Shown in pieces: positions 22,663 to 33,639 of a stretch of DNA of 64,000 bases. The translations under genes were made by a program, and so were the position numbers. Origin of the DNA: Linnemannia elongata (Eukaryota; Mortierellomycota; Mortierellomycetes; Mortierellales; Mortierellaceae); the NCBI GenBank assembly GCA_036320915.1, contig JAXBDG010000018.1, forward strand, positions 434,001-498,000, read 5' to 3'. Every line of letters begins with the position of its first letter. The first letter of the stretch is position 1. The notes beneath the pieces are model-generated. The model was not told where the DNA came from. It was given only the letters and a program-made list of their open reading frames with translations, and ran no database searches.

Positions 22663-22808
22663 GTTGGGTTGCTGTCTTGTTGTTAATGTAGCTGAGAGAA
22701 AATTAACTATTGTGTGAATGGAAGTAAGAAAGACTGCTGTTGTAGTCGAGTGAGGATACGATGTTGTTTTGTTGAGATGAAGAGAGGAGTTGTGCGGGAA
22801 ATCGGTTG

Positions 22809-22822
22809 CTTTTATACTTTTT
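22809..22822 (-). promoter_or_regulatory. TATA-like box of pirin copy 1
   Basis: Minus strand reads AAGTATAAAAGCAACC about 150 bases upstream of the pirin start. The following leader (CACAACTCCTCT, TTCATCTCAACAAAA) is the part also found at the left edge of the window. Confidence 0.5.
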
Positions 22823-22879
22823 GTTTGTTCTCTTCCTCTCCTTCAATTGCTAATTCACCAAACGAGAAAAGTGACTAAG

Positions 22880-23200
22880 CCTGGATAAGCAGGTGGCTTT
22901 GAATTCTTCCCCTGATTATGCATTGTCCCTGTCTGACCATGAACAGGTCCTGGTTAGACAATGGCAGGTCCCAGGCAGAGATGATGCCGAAGAGTCCTGA
23001 ACAATCATAGCACTTGAAGTAAAGGTCACCATTGACCATGAGGAATTGCGTGAGAAAAGGTCTTAAAGAGACGAGAAGATTCCTCTCTCTGCTACTGAGC
23101 AACATCGTGCTCTGGACAAGCCTTTTCTGTGTCGCGTTCGATAAGTAATAGACTTCGTGGTCGATCAAATCAGTCTTACGGTGCTTGATCAGCAACCAAT
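22880..23200 (-). pseudogene. Conserved remnant between pirin and NLR (copy B)
   Basis: A minus-strand frame is open here (106 codons with a non-family start) and contains LVSLRPFLTQFLMVNGDLYF followed by KCYDCSGLFGII. It aligns with the degraded copy at 790-1030. Conservation across two diverged copies suggests it was once part of a gene or a functional element of the divergent promoter. The sequence does not match any family I know. It is absent from the cassettes at 33.5 and 35.8 kb. Confidence 0.4.
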
Positions 23201-23329
23201 TCTGACCCTGAAGATCGTCGCGTACCGTTCTATGGTTATATACTTCACACCTTGGCGATCCTCCAAATCCTCCGAGAGACTCATGGTCTAGATCTGACTT
23301 TTGCTTTCTCTGTTTATGGATACAAAAAA

Positions 23330-24630
23330 GCGAACGATAGCAAGAAAAGGCAAGATACAGTGGGGTGCATGCATGAATGTATCAGCCCTGGCAAGAAGCG
23401 GACCCCAAGCTCGACCTTTTCTTTTTTCTTCCCTCTTTGGCTCACCCCCTGTCATCCTCCTCCCCTGCTACCATCCACAGGCACTCCACCACCGTCGTTC
23501 ATCTCACTCTCTTTGTCATTCATTATTCACATCTCTCGATTCGACATTCATCACGTTTTTGCTATGTGAATTCACCGTGACTTTCTTCATTTACCTTGCC
23601 TTAGTTCATTCACCACCTCGTTCGACGCTACCAAAAACCAACACAGACACATACCGTTCCCTCCTAGTACTCGCTTGTCGAAAACCTCAACCTCAGCCCA
23701 ACAAGGACAAAAGCCAAAAAAAAAAAAAATCAACACCAGAAAAGCGTTCGTTTCAACGTCGCAGAGGTATGTCCTTTCCAACAGGTCGTTGGAGGGTCGA
23801 TGGGTGTGTCGTGTCGCTCTATGAAGGAGGGAAAACATGACTTTGCACAATGCTAATACACGATTGAAACACGCATAGATACTTCCTCCTGCTACTCGAA
23901 CCCACCGAAAGTCCTCGTCGTCGCGACTCACTCAAATAACAATAAACCAGTGACTCTCTCGCCTTAAGGTAAGGAAGAGAGCGTGTGGAAAAATAATGAG
24001 CTCGAGGACGCTCTTCTTTCGCTTCTTTTCTTGTCGACTTCGTGGTGTTAACCCGTTCCGCATTGGACATACATATGATGTCTAGGAAAAAGGCAATTCT
24101 TTTGCCAGCTACATACCAACAAAGCAAAAAACAAGATCAAAAAATCGACACCTAGTTCAAACCCAGTAAGTTTGAGAGGACGAACACAGCGAACGAAAAG
24201 TGCAATTGACAGCCGTTCTTAGCTAAACAAATTCTAGCCGATATCTTATCGACATAGACCAACAAGTCTCGCCAGCCAAACACAAGCCTGGTCCATCACC
24301 AAAAACAAACAAAACAAGAAAAGAGTACTTTTGCTACTTTGGTAAGGAAGACGGACGATGCACAGCACTCCAAGCATATCAGACCATTAAATACCGTCTA
24401 GTCTCCGAATCTCACCTAACACTGCGCATACTATTGTTGATAGCTTTGCACTCTTATACCAGCCATTCATCTGCTCATCCGCTCACAACTCTTTATCAGC
24501 AACAAAGTCACTCTTCAAACCAAAGCAAGGTAAAAAGGAGAGAGAGTAATTAATATGATTGATTTATTTCAGCAGAGTTATCCAGACAATTGACCAAGGT
24601 CATTCATGTTTGATGTGTATAGTTGTAACC
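23330..24630 (+). promoter_or_regulatory. NLR leader repeat, copy B, with several 5' UTR introns
   Basis: Upstream of the first NACHT-WD40 gene. It holds the TTCGACATTCATCAC, GTGAATTCACC and TTCATTCACCACCTCGTT boxes shared with copies A, C and D. Two introns are well supported because the sites are conserved between copies: about 23767..23878 (GTATGT...CATAG, with branch-like TGCTAATAC) and about 23969..24085 (GTAAGG...TCTAG). Further donor-like sites occur at 24166 and 24342 and before 24540. The start codon at 24631 follows directly after a TATAG acceptor-like site. A long multi-intron untranslated leader is thus likely. Confidence 0.65.
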
Positions 24631-27600
24631 ATGTCCTTCTTGCCACCCCAAGGCAATTCGCTTGCCTCCTCGGCGTCCTCTGAGTGCCCGGAAATAACCA
24701 TTGAGAGACAGCATATCCATTCTCATCACGAGAACACCGCAACGCTCGGACGTATGTCCTCAAAGTCGGGTGACGTACCCACAATCGTTCAAGGATTGAC
24801 CACCATTCAGCTCATGCCTGCCAACTTGTTGTGCACTCTTGGTCATCGAGATGCTGTCGCTGACGACGATCATGGACTAAGTGACGCCAGTGATTCCAAG
24901 TCGGTCTCCTCAGGCCGTTCGTCAAAGTTTGGATTCAGGAAACGTTTGTCGAGACTTTTCTGGGGAGACTCCAAAGTTAAAGAGACTGTTCGCACCTCGG
25001 CAGCCTCATCAGCGCTTGCTACGCTCGTTGGAACTGAGGGATGCATCCAGTCTGCCGCACTTGACCGTCACGTCGTGCCTGTCCCGTTGAAACTACCCTA
25101 CCCAGCAGACCCTATTGAAGCATCATCCACCATGCTCGTTGTTCCAGCTACCCAGGTACGACCGAGCTCGGCTGCGGATAGCTCAATCCGCATGGACATC
25201 TTCCCCGAAAATGCTTCCAAATCCACCTACAAGATCGACCTGCCCAAACAGCTTGCTCGTGTCGACAAGACCTCGCAACTAGTCTACTGCTGCAGCGTCC
25301 TCTCTAAGGCTCAAGGACCGTTGCAACCAGTATCTGACAGCGATGTCTCTCAGGATTCCCCCCTCGACGACAAGGAGAAGGAATGGGTGAAGCTCATTGA
25401 TCCCGTCTTGCAGGACCAATATCGATGGCTTGTCGAGCAGTTGGTCAGAGCGTTCGCTGACAACCCACTCAAGGCATCCGATGTGGTCACAGAGATTGTT
25501 ATTGTTGGTCCCATCCTCGACCGTGACACCTACCGCAGTCTGCTCTCTTGCTTCATCTCCAAGTTTGAGCAGACAACAGCGTTGGATGTCACTCTGCTCC
25601 AAGGTCTTGTGCAACTAGTCGAGTGCGCCTCTGCTGGATACCTTGTTGACGATGATCTAGTCAGGATCGCCACTGTTCTCTCCAAGGAGCTGTCAATCAC
25701 CCACATTGGCACAAGCGCCCACCCCCTGCACCTGACATTGTCACTCGCTCGAATTCTTGATGTGATGGTGGCTGGCAAGGTCAAGGATCTGAACCGTGAA
25801 CGAGACCACCAGCCGATGCTGCAACTCCTAGACATTCTGAAGGGCAGCGATAATGTCGTTCAGAGGTACGAAGCTACCTACGCCTATCAGGCCCTCCAGT
25901 ATGCACCTGATGACGAGACTCCGCTCCAAGTGCTGTGGAGATATGCCAAGATTGCAACGGTAGGCGCAGGCGCAGTTTCGAGTGTCTTCAAGCTAGATCC
26001 AGAGGGACTTCTCAAAGGCATCGAGAGCCTTCAAGAGATCGGTACAGGAGTCATGGGAGCTGTTAGCGCTGGAGGTGAGGTTGTTGAGACACTTCGTATC
26101 GGTGCTGGTGGGGTCGTCAGTGCGTCAGAGAGCAAGTTCGACTTTATGGAGAAGTGCTCCTGGTATCTCGCCCTGCAAGGAACGTCTCTCTTTATTCGAC
26201 AGGGACGACTTTCGGATTTCAACCTAGTCGTCAGCCAGGCACCTTGTCGCCACAACGCCAACTTTCAGTGGGGGATCTGCCGCCAACTCGGAGAGATTGC
26301 AGTCGACCAGCTCTGTGATGTTATTGTCCGCCAACAGGCCGTCGATTTTCTAGGAGAATTGTACAGAGGCGGACCTGACTGGAAGCCGTATGTCGATGTC
26401 AAGCGATGGATCTTGACCATTCTCGTCCAGATTTCTCAGCTGTCGGATGTCCCTATCAAGGATCGTGCTATTGCTTTGCTGCAAGACCTGAAGAAGGATG
26501 ACATCGTCGAGTTTCCTTCCTCTTACCCGCTGAGCAGACGCCTCCCTCTGCCAACGGCCTCTCCGCTCTTTGCTAAGGTCCAAGAGATCTCAAAACTCGA
26601 GTACGAGCTGCATGCCTTGAGGCGGATGAGGATTGCCGAGTACAAGCAGGCGGTCTACATCGACCCCATGGCCAAGCTCAGCCTCCAAGACACGGATGAC
26701 GATATGTTCCCTCTCATGGACAAGGTCAGGGACTTTCTTGCCAATGACACCCAGGTCATGCTTGTTCTTGGCGATTCGGGAGCGGGCAAATCGACGTTCA
26801 ATAGGTACCTGGAACACAAGCTCTGGCAGGAGTACAAGCCAGGAGGCCGCATCCCGCTTTTCATCAACTTGCCATCCCTCGAGCGTCCAGAGAGGGATCT
26901 CATTGCAGAGCAACTCAGGACATACAAGTTCTCAGAGACTCAGGTTCAGGAACTGGAACAACACCGCGAGTTCATCTTGATCTGTGATGGGTATGACGAG
27001 AGCCAGCTTAACTCCAACCTTCACACGACCAACCTCCTCAATCGATCGGGGCAGCGCAATGCCAAGCTACTCATCACTTGTCGCTCTCAGTATCTAGGAC
27101 CGGACTATCGGCTTCGTTTTGTGCCCAATGCGGCGAACCAATACAACCGAGCAGCTGATGATCTCTTTATGGAAGCCGTCATCACCCCGTTCACCAGGGA
27201 GCAGATCAATAGCTATGTGGAGTATTATGTTCCTCTTGAGCCGCGCACGTGGGTCAAGAAGGACTACATGGACAAGCTGGAGGCTATCCCCAACCTAATG
27301 GATCTGGTCAGGAACCCGTTCCTCCTTACTCTGTCACTGGAGGCCCTTCCTACAGCTGTGCAAGGGAAAGCCGACCTCTCCAGGCTTCGAATCACTCGCG
27401 CAGAACTGTATGACATCTTTGTGAAGTATTGGATGGGTGTCAATAAGCGCCGCCTGTATGATCAAAAGTTGAGCGAGAGCAGTCAGATAGCGTTTGACAT
27501 CCTCTGTGCCGACGGGTTCGAGCGCAACGGTATTCTGTACCAGATGGATCTGGCGGCGTCCATTTTTCAGAAGCAGGATGGCAAACCTGTTGTTGACTAC

Positions 27601-30153
27601 TCTCATATGAGAGACAGGAAGACATGGAAGGCTCAATACTTTGGACTTGATCCTGAGAGGGCGCTTCTTCGAGATTCCAGTCTTCTGAGTCGTGCCGGCA
27701 ACCAATATCGGTTTATCCACCGCTCGGTCTTGGAATACTTTTTCTCGTGCACCATCTCTGGACCCACCAAGGAGCTGGATGAATTTGATCCGCCTGTCGA
27801 TTCTAAAACCCCCACCACCTCACCCACCATTAGCGCCCACCCGCTGTCTCAGAGGAACCTTGTCGCAGAGCCCTCGATCATTCAGTTTCTGGCCGAGCGC
27901 GTGCAGCTGGACTCTGGATTCAAGGATGAGCTCCTCACCATCATTGAGCTATCCAAGGCCCATGAACAAGCAGCCCAAGCCGCGGCGAACGCCATCACGA
28001 TCTTGGTCAGGGCAGGAGTGCGATTCAACGGAGCCGATCTTCGAGGTATTCGAGTTCCTGGAGCGGACATGTCTTGCGGCCAGTTCGACTCGGCACAACT
28101 GCAGGAGGCAGACTTGAAGAGCGTTAACCTCACCAAGAGTTGGATTCGTCAGGTGGATTTCACCAAGGCGCAGATGGAAGGAGTTCAGTTTGGGGAGATG
28201 CCGTACTTGAAGGAGGACACATTGGTATACTCGTGCGCCTATTCGCCTGACGCAACATTGTTTGCCGTGAGTCTTTACGATGGTCGCATCAAGATTTACG
28301 GCACCTCCACGTGGTCAACGATTCGCACTTTTCATGGGCATCTAAAGTGTATTAACGGCATCGCCTATTCTCCTACCGGCCATCAACTTCTTTCAGGAAG
28401 CGATGACAAGACAGTACGATTGTGGGACTGTGAGAGTGGGTCGCGCGTTTTTGTTCTGGAGGGGCATACTGATGAAGTGTGGACTGTGGCGTTTTCACCC
28501 TCTGGAAAGCAGTTCGCTTCGGCTGGAAAGGACAAAACTGTGAGGATATGGGATGCTCAAACAGGCGTAAATCTATCCGAATTGACCGCCCATACTGATT
28601 TGATTCGTAGCATCTCCTACTCACCCGATGGACATGTGGTTGTGTCTGTTGGCGAGGATAGGATGATCCGGTTCTTTGACACCCAGACTGCACAGCCAGG
28701 AGAAGTCTGGGAGAGTCAATGTGGTATGAAGAATATAGTCGCATTCCTTCCTGGAGGCCTAGAGATTGCCGTAGGGCTTGGTGATGGGGAGCTACTGCTC
28801 TACAATACAACTACCGGTAATCCTACAAGGAATTGGAAAGCCCATGGCGATACAGTTACGGATATAAGCTTTTCACCGAACAGCCAATGGATCGCCACAT
28901 GCGGATATGAGGGCACGGTGAAGGTTTGGAGTGCAGTTACAGGATTGGTCCTTTCCGTCTTCACCGGTCATAGCGCTTCTGTCCACCAAGTAGCCTTTTC
29001 GCCGAACGGACTCCAGCTTGCCTCATGTAGTAGTGACAAGACCATTCGACTCTGGGACGTGAGCTCGTTGGGTACAGGCATGGACGTGGAGGGCGGATCC
29101 GACTCGTTGATGAGCGTACTGTTTTCCCCAGATGGTCGAGTTCTTTTTTGTGGTTCCAAGTCAGGAACTGTGCGGCATCTTGATGCAGGATTTGGAGATC
29201 CTTATCTATCTATTGTTTGCGGAGAAAATCCTTTAGAGTGGCTAGCAATATCTCCGGATGGCCTTCGAATCGCGTCAATTGGAACAGACAACAGAGTCGT
29301 CACTGTATGGGACATTGGGACAGGCCAAGCCGATTTTGTCCTGCGCGGTCACACTGAAAAGGTGAAAGCCTTGGCCTTTTCAGCCAACGGCCGCTGGATC
29401 GCCACTGGCAGCGACGACAAGACAGTGCGACTTTGGGACGCCCGCTCAAGAATACTGGACCGTGTGCTTGAAGGTCATACCTCTTTTGTTGATTATTTGG
29501 TATTCTCGCCAGACAGCCATCGAGTTTTGTTGGGAAGCGAGGATGGAATTATTCAAGCCTGGGATTTGTACAGTGGCAGGTGTAGAGTCGTTGTGGATGC
29601 TGGAGAGCTCACAGATAGCTGGACAATATCGTTTTCATCTGATGGCGTAAAGGCTGCTTCTATAACCTTTTTGAGCCGTTGTGTTGAGCTTTGGGACATG
29701 GAGAGCGGGCAAATGCAACAAACGCTAGAGCACGATGAAGTGCCTTGGTGTTTTGCATTTTCGTCCTGTGGCCAATGGATGGGGGTAGGCTTGACTGGCT
29801 CCGTTTGGCTCTGGAATTTTGCATCTGACAAGACAGTAGGAGGAGAAGATCGAGAAGAGTGGAAGTGTTTGGTGCGTATTACTGATATCTTTGCAGCAGT
29901 CATCGGCATTGCATGGAAGCCTGACACGTTGGAGTTTAGCATCGGATGCACTAATGGGACCCTTCAAGTGTGGAGACTGGTCGAGGCGTCGACAACGTCG
30001 TCGGATGGATGGTCGGCTCAGATGGTTTGGAGCATTGGAAATCATGTTCTAGCGGCCACGGATGCCATTTTTACCGATACTGTTGGTCTCTCCTCAATTA
30101 ATCAGCATTTGCTCACTCAGCGTGACAAAGGTGCTGCCGCTCGAACAACGTAG
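24631..30153 (+). CDS. NACHT-WD40 STAND protein (fungal NLR-like), copy 1
   Basis: One uninterrupted exon of 1840 codons. The start at 24631 is preferred over the upstream Met at 24559 because only from there do the two paralogs align (MSFLPPQGN, MSSSSPQGN). Residues 1-240 are low complexity with a basic KFGFRKRLSRLF motif at 99-110. About 245-700 is an all-helical Arm/HEAT-like region. The NACHT NTPase has Walker A GDSGAGKS at 714-721, Walker B FILICDGYDE at 781-790 and a sensor-like LITCRSQYLGP. About 1134-1190 shows pentapeptide repeats (GADLRGIRVPGADM). From 1199 to the end I count 14 WD40 blades, enough for two seven-bladed propellers. STAND proteins switch by nucleotide-driven oligomerisation on ligand sensing; in fungi many act in non-self recognition. 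No classical effector domain (HeLo, lipase, TIR) is visible at the N terminus. Confidence 0.93.
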   Translation: MSFLPPQGNSLASSASSECPEITIERQHIHSHHENTATLGRMSSKSGDVPTIVQGLTTIQLMPANLLCTLGHRDAVADDDHGLSDASDSKSVSSGRSSKFGFRKRLSRLFWGDSKVKETVRTSAASSALATLVGTEGCIQSAALDRHVVPVPLKLPYPADPIEASSTMLVVPATQVRPSSAADSSIRMDIFPENASKSTYKIDLPKQLARVDKTSQLVYCCSVLSKAQGPLQPVSDSDVSQDSPLDDKEKEWVKLIDPVLQDQYRWLVEQLVRAFADNPLKASDVVTEIVIVGPILDRDTYRSLLSCFISKFEQTTALDVTLLQGLVQLVECASAGYLVDDDLVRIATVLSKELSITHIGTSAHPLHLTLSLARILDVMVAGKVKDLNRERDHQPMLQLLDILKGSDNVVQRYEATYAYQALQYAPDDETPLQVLWRYAKIATVGAGAVSSVFKLDPEGLLKGIESLQEIGTGVMGAVSAGGEVVETLRIGAGGVVSASESKFDFMEKCSWYLALQGTSLFIRQGRLSDFNLVVSQAPCRHNANFQWGICRQLGEIAVDQLCDVIVRQQAVDFLGELYRGGPDWKPYVDVKRWILTILVQISQLSDVPIKDRAIALLQDLKKDDIVEFPSSYPLSRRLPLPTASPLFAKVQEISKLEYELHALRRMRIAEYKQAVYIDPMAKLSLQDTDDDMFPLMDKVRDFLANDTQVMLVLGDSGAGKSTFNRYLEHKLWQEYKPGGRIPLFINLPSLERPERDLIAEQLRTYKFSETQVQELEQHREFILICDGYDESQLNSNLHTTNLLNRSGQRNAKLLITCRSQYLGPDYRLRFVPNAANQYNRAADDLFMEAVITPFTREQINSYVEYYVPLEPRTWVKKDYMDKLEAIPNLMDLVRNPFLLTLSLEALPTAVQGKADLSRLRITRAELYDIFVKYWMGVNKRRLYDQKLSESSQIAFDILCADGFERNGILYQMDLAASIFQKQDGKPVVDYSHMRDRKTWKAQYFGLDPERALLRDSSLLSRAGNQYRFIHRSVLEYFFSCTISGPTKELDEFDPPVDSKTPTTSPTISAHPLSQRNLVAEPSIIQFLAERVQLDSGFKDELLTIIELSKAHEQAAQAAANAITILVRAGVRFNGADLRGIRVPGADMSCGQFDSAQLQEADLKSVNLTKSWIRQVDFTKAQMEGVQFGEMPYLKEDTLVYSCAYSPDATLFAVSLYDGRIKIYGTSTWSTIRTFHGHLKCINGIAYSPTGHQLLSGSDDKTVRLWDCESGSRVFVLEGHTDEVWTVAFSPSGKQFASAGKDKTVRIWDAQTGVNLSELTAHTDLIRSISYSPDGHVVVSVGEDRMIRFFDTQTAQPGEVWESQCGMKNIVAFLPGGLEIAVGLGDGELLLYNTTTGNPTRNWKAHGDTVTDISFSPNSQWIATCGYEGTVKVWSAVTGLVLSVFTGHSASVHQVAFSPNGLQLASCSSDKTIRLWDVSSLGTGMDVEGGSDSLMSVLFSPDGRVLFCGSKSGTVRHLDAGFGDPYLSIVCGENPLEWLAISPDGLRIASIGTDNRVVTVWDIGTGQADFVLRGHTEKVKALAFSANGRWIATGSDDKTVRLWDARSRILDRVLEGHTSFVDYLVFSPDSHRVLLGSEDGIIQAWDLYSGRCRVVVDAGELTDSWTISFSSDGVKAASITFLSRCVELWDMESGQMQQTLEHDEVPWCFAFSSCGQWMGVGLTGSVWLWNFASDKTVGGEDREEWKCLVRITDIFAAVIGIAWKPDTLEFSIGCTNGTLQVWRLVEASTTSSDGWSAQMVWSIGNHVLAATDAIFTDTVGLSSINQHLLTQRDKGAAARTT

Positions 30154-30319
30154 TCCATTACACAGTTTTTTATATAGAGAGAGGATCTAGGCATGATTAT
30201 TCGTAGACTTTCAATTGTTACTGAATGCGAATGGCAGTTAATTAATAAAATATCTCATTTTTTGTTCATTGAATGATGTGCATGTTATTTTTTCATTGTG
30301 GCCCTGATGGTGATGCTGA

Positions 30320-30590
30320 GATATGTTTTGGATAACGAGAAATGACCAGCAGCAAACTTATTTGAAGCGTCTCTCAAATTTCACGTTCTCCCCCTCTCGA
30401 ATCCATTCATGTCATCGCGATAATCCCGGTACGTCCCATAAACTCTTTCTCGTGTATTCATCACAAACGGGCCGATTTGCACCACGGGCTCCTTCAACGG
30501 CTCTCCCACCATAATCACAAATGCGCTTCCTCATCCTTTGTCTGGATCTTGACGGAGCTGGTACCATCCTCGGAGAGTAAAGGGCTATAG
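30320..30590 (-). pseudogene. Pirin C-terminal fragment (copy 2), frameshifted
   Basis: On the minus strand it reads LSEDGTSSVKIQTKDEEAH, then, one base out of frame, VIMVGEPLKEPVVQ, GPFVMN and YRDYRDDMNGFERG. These match the last third of pirin copy 1. One T is missing at the break, and the first two thirds of the gene are absent. Its ending resembles that of the copy downstream of the second NLR more than copy 1, and the 3' flanks of both NLR genes align up to here, so it was duplicated along with the NLR. Confidence 0.85.
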
Positions 30591-30927
30591 TAAGTTAGTT
30601 AGTTTCTCCATGAACTGCTCCATTTCTATGCTACACTTGCCTCTTGGTGTGATCGGTCGACTCTTGAATGTTGGTCGGTTTTTGGCAGTCTCAAAATCAA
30701 CTGCGCCTTACTGCGCCTTCATCTCCTCCGTAAACTAGCAATTATAATACCCCGTCTTCTCTTGTACAATAAAGGATTGTCAACTCTTGCACATTTCTTC
30801 CTGAACCTCTTGCTCCTGTTGGCTATAACTGTCCATCCTTTTGTTTTCTCTTTCCTGCCTCTTGTACTTTCCCTGTTCCCTTGTCCCATCCCTGCTCCTA
30901 TCATCCACTCTTTATAATCTACAACAA

Positions 30928-32069
30928 ATGGCCACTCTTACCTTCCATCGAATCGAAACTCAGGATACAACTATTCAGCCTCTTCCTAGACAAGGCCATG
31001 CATCAATATTTCATAAAGGGTATGTAACGTTTTGAGGCTGCTTTAGGATAAGGATGGTATAAAAATCACTTTCTCACTCTTTCACTTTCTTGCTCTCATC
31101 CTTGAACAAAATAGGAGCCTCTACATATTCGGCGGTCGAGTGCAAGGTTCCGGCCGAATCTACGCCAACGATCTATGGAAGTATGATCCCACCCGAAACT
31201 CATGGGAAGAATTAATTGCTGCAGATCCATCACACATGCCGTGCAAGCGGCACAATCACTCATGTGTTGTGGAAATGGACGCAATCTATGTGTTTGGCGG
31301 TCAAACGGATTCAAACGCATATCTGGGTGACTTTTGGCGGTTTGATCTCAATACCAGGCAGTGGACCGAGCTGGCGACATCCCAACCGAGACACTCTCAC
31401 TCTGCTTTGAAGCACGGACGATCGATGATGATTTTTGGTGGACGAACGGGTCTGGAACCTGCTGTCTACTCGAACGAGATCCTGGTGTATGATTTCGACA
31501 GCAATGCATGGAGGTCACTCTACTCGATGGACGACCAAAACCCAGCAGCAGTGGCGCCTCATCCCCGCAGTTACACCTCCATTGTACAGTGTGGCGAATA
31601 TTTGGTTGTGTTTGGAGGATATTGGTGGGACGGCAAAGAGCACTATTTTGACGATACTTTTGGCTTTTCTTTGAACAGTCACAAGTGGGTCAAACTGTCA
31701 CCATTGGGGGATGAAACTGTTCCGCATAGCCGTAATCGACATGGCATACTGTCTTTGCCGGTGACTGATGGAGGATCCATGTCGGGGATGATTATTTTTG
31801 GCGGAAATTTCTACTCGAATCAAAAGGGAACCGACAAATTCTTTGATGATGCTTGGTTGTTTGGTAGCTTAGTGGGGGAGGAGTCGTCGCTTACTTCTGG
31901 AAGGTGGAGCAAGGTGACTTTACTCGGTGATGTACCTTGCCCACGCGGCCATCCTACTTGGGTTGAGGATGATCAAGTTGCTGGACGTTCATGGATGTTT
32001 GGAGGAGAGGCCGATAGGAAGCGGTTCAACGACTTGTATGAGGTTAGAGTTGACGTTACAACCTCGTAA
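30928..32069 (+). CDS. Kelch-repeat protein
   Basis: Exons 30928..31019 and 31115..32069, joined across a 95-bp GT-AG intron with a split Gly codon, give 348 aa. At least six kelch repeats are visible, each with a double-glycine strand followed by a spaced Y/F and W: LYIFGGRV, IYVFGGQT, MMIFGGRT, LVVFGGYW, MIIFGGNF, WMFGGEAD. This makes one six-bladed beta-propeller filling almost the whole protein. There is no BTB, F-box, signal peptide or membrane segment. The partner and role are unknown; kelch propellers are protein-binding scaffolds. It sits between the first NLR unit and the second pirin unit and does not belong to the duplicated cassette. Confidence 0.9.
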
Positions 32070-32339
32070 GGCTGTTACTCCTCGCATAAAAGCAGAAAAT
32101 AATTTTTTTCTTCTGTCATCAACAATTGAAACGTGGTGGGGACTGGAAGTTGTAAAAAAAAGTGGGGGGGTATGTATACCGCTACTGCCGTTCGAGCCCG
32201 TTGTCAACGTCTTGACCCCGGTTCCCACGTTTTCGCGAGAATTGTCTTCTTTACCTTTGAATGCACCGGAGAGTTTATTTGGTTTGACACATATTCTACT
32301 TCTACCAGGCTCCTTGCTTTCCCTTGCGCATCTCCTCCT

Positions 32340-32564
32340 CCTCAAAAAAAAAAAAAAAAAAAAAAAAGGAGCAAGGTTAGGCTGCCGCGTAAACGGGCTG
32401 TGGTGGTGACAAAAAAAAACTTTTTGTAATCGCTCACGATGCGGACGCAAAATACAGGAAGCATTCTCGAATATACATATCACCCACAGCACTGACACAC
32501 GCTTCGGACACTAGCTAGCTGTTCATTATTGAATTGGTTTTTACAAGATTTTTCGGTACAAGGA

Positions 32565-32630
<66 letters not shown>

Positions 32631-32640
32631 AATTGAAATG
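32340..32640. repeat. Poly-A run and long GA microsatellite
   Basis: An A23 run lies at 32345-32367. A nearly pure (GA)n tract of about 65-70 bases occupies roughly 32564-32626, directly downstream of the stop position of pirin copy 3. The frame that runs through it as alternating Ser-Leu is a product of the repeat. Confidence 0.9.
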
Positions 32641-32649
32641 AAAGGGCGT

Positions 32650-33529
32650 TTAAGCAATAGTAGAACGCCAGTTGCGGGCTTGCTCGAATCCGTTCTTATT
32701 GTTCTGGTAGTCGACAAGGTGTCATAGATCTCCTCGGACGAGTTCATCACAAAGGGACCATGCTGAATAATCGGCTCCTTCAAGGGCTCGCTAGCAATGA
32801 ACACGAAGTGTGCCTCCTCATCCTTGGGCTGGAGCTTGACTGTTGTGGCACTGTCCTCCGAGAGTGTGAGAGTGTGATGGGCCTTGCCCTCGAACTTCTT
32901 GTCGCCAATATATGCGGTTCCCTTGAGCATGCAGAGGAATCCGGTGTAGGTAGAGGGGATGATCTGGGTGACGGTCTTCTTGTCCATCTTGAAGTCGAGG
33001 TACATGGTGGGTGTGCGGGTGTAGACTTGGGACTTGACTCCATGAGACTCGCCAGCGATGACCTTGACGACAACACCGTCCTGGGGAGTAGCACGAGGGA
33101 TCTGACCGTCGAGGAGTTCTTGGTACTGTGGCTCACACATTTTGTGCTCCTTCGGCAAGATGATCCAGAGCTGCAGTCTATGAGCATGGGTTTGAGACTT
33201 GACAGGCATCTCCTAGTGGACAATACAGCGACCAGCAGTCATCCACTGCAAGTCACCAGGCCCAATGGTTCCCTTGTGTCCTGCAAAGTCCTCGTGTTGG
33301 AACTGACCCTCGAGCATGTAGGTCACGGTTTCGAATCCGCGGTGGGGGTGGTCAGGGAAGCCCCTGTTCTTGTCAACGTAGAATTCATCGAGCATGAGAA
33401 AGGGGCCGTGGTTACGGAGTTCGGGACGTCCGATGGATCGACGGACACGGGCACCGACACCCTGGGATTGTTCCCTAGAAAGACTGACTTTGTAATGGAT
33501 CTGTAGATCGGGGTTCAAGTACCAGTCAT
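32650..33529 (-). pseudogene. Pirin gene copy 3, nonsense and frameshift mutations
   Basis: Full length and very close to copy 1, but disabled several times. The initial ATG is followed by a TGA at codon 5. GIVHSEMP of copy 1 becomes VH-stop-EMP through TCG to TAG, exactly between the third His and the Glu metal ligands. Near the end a base is lost so that EIYETFVDYQ becomes EIYDTLSTTR. HPHRGFETVTYMLEG is intact here, with no extra bases, which shows what copy 1 should look like at that site. Only about 100 bases separate it from the leader of the next unit, so its own promoter has been deleted. Confidence 0.92.
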
Positions 33530-33639
33530 TAGGGTGTATTATTGGTTTATTTTTCTATCGTGATTAAGCAGCAATAAGTAAACAAACCTCTAGAAAAAAA
33601 GCAAGACAAATGGCGTTCCGTACATGACGAATGAGTCAC

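Noticed and set aside
21563..22717. Plus-strand 384-codon frame opposite pirin copy 1
   Set aside because: Antisense shadow of the pirin coding region; a matching shadow occurs opposite pirin copy 3.
24559..24630. Upstream in-frame Met as the start of NLR 1
   Set aside because: The upstream 24 codons have no counterpart in NLR 2 and contain an acceptor-like TATAG just before the shared start.
32541..32640. Ser-Leu repeat C terminus of pirin copy 3
   Set aside because: It comes from reading past a frameshift into the GA microsatellite.
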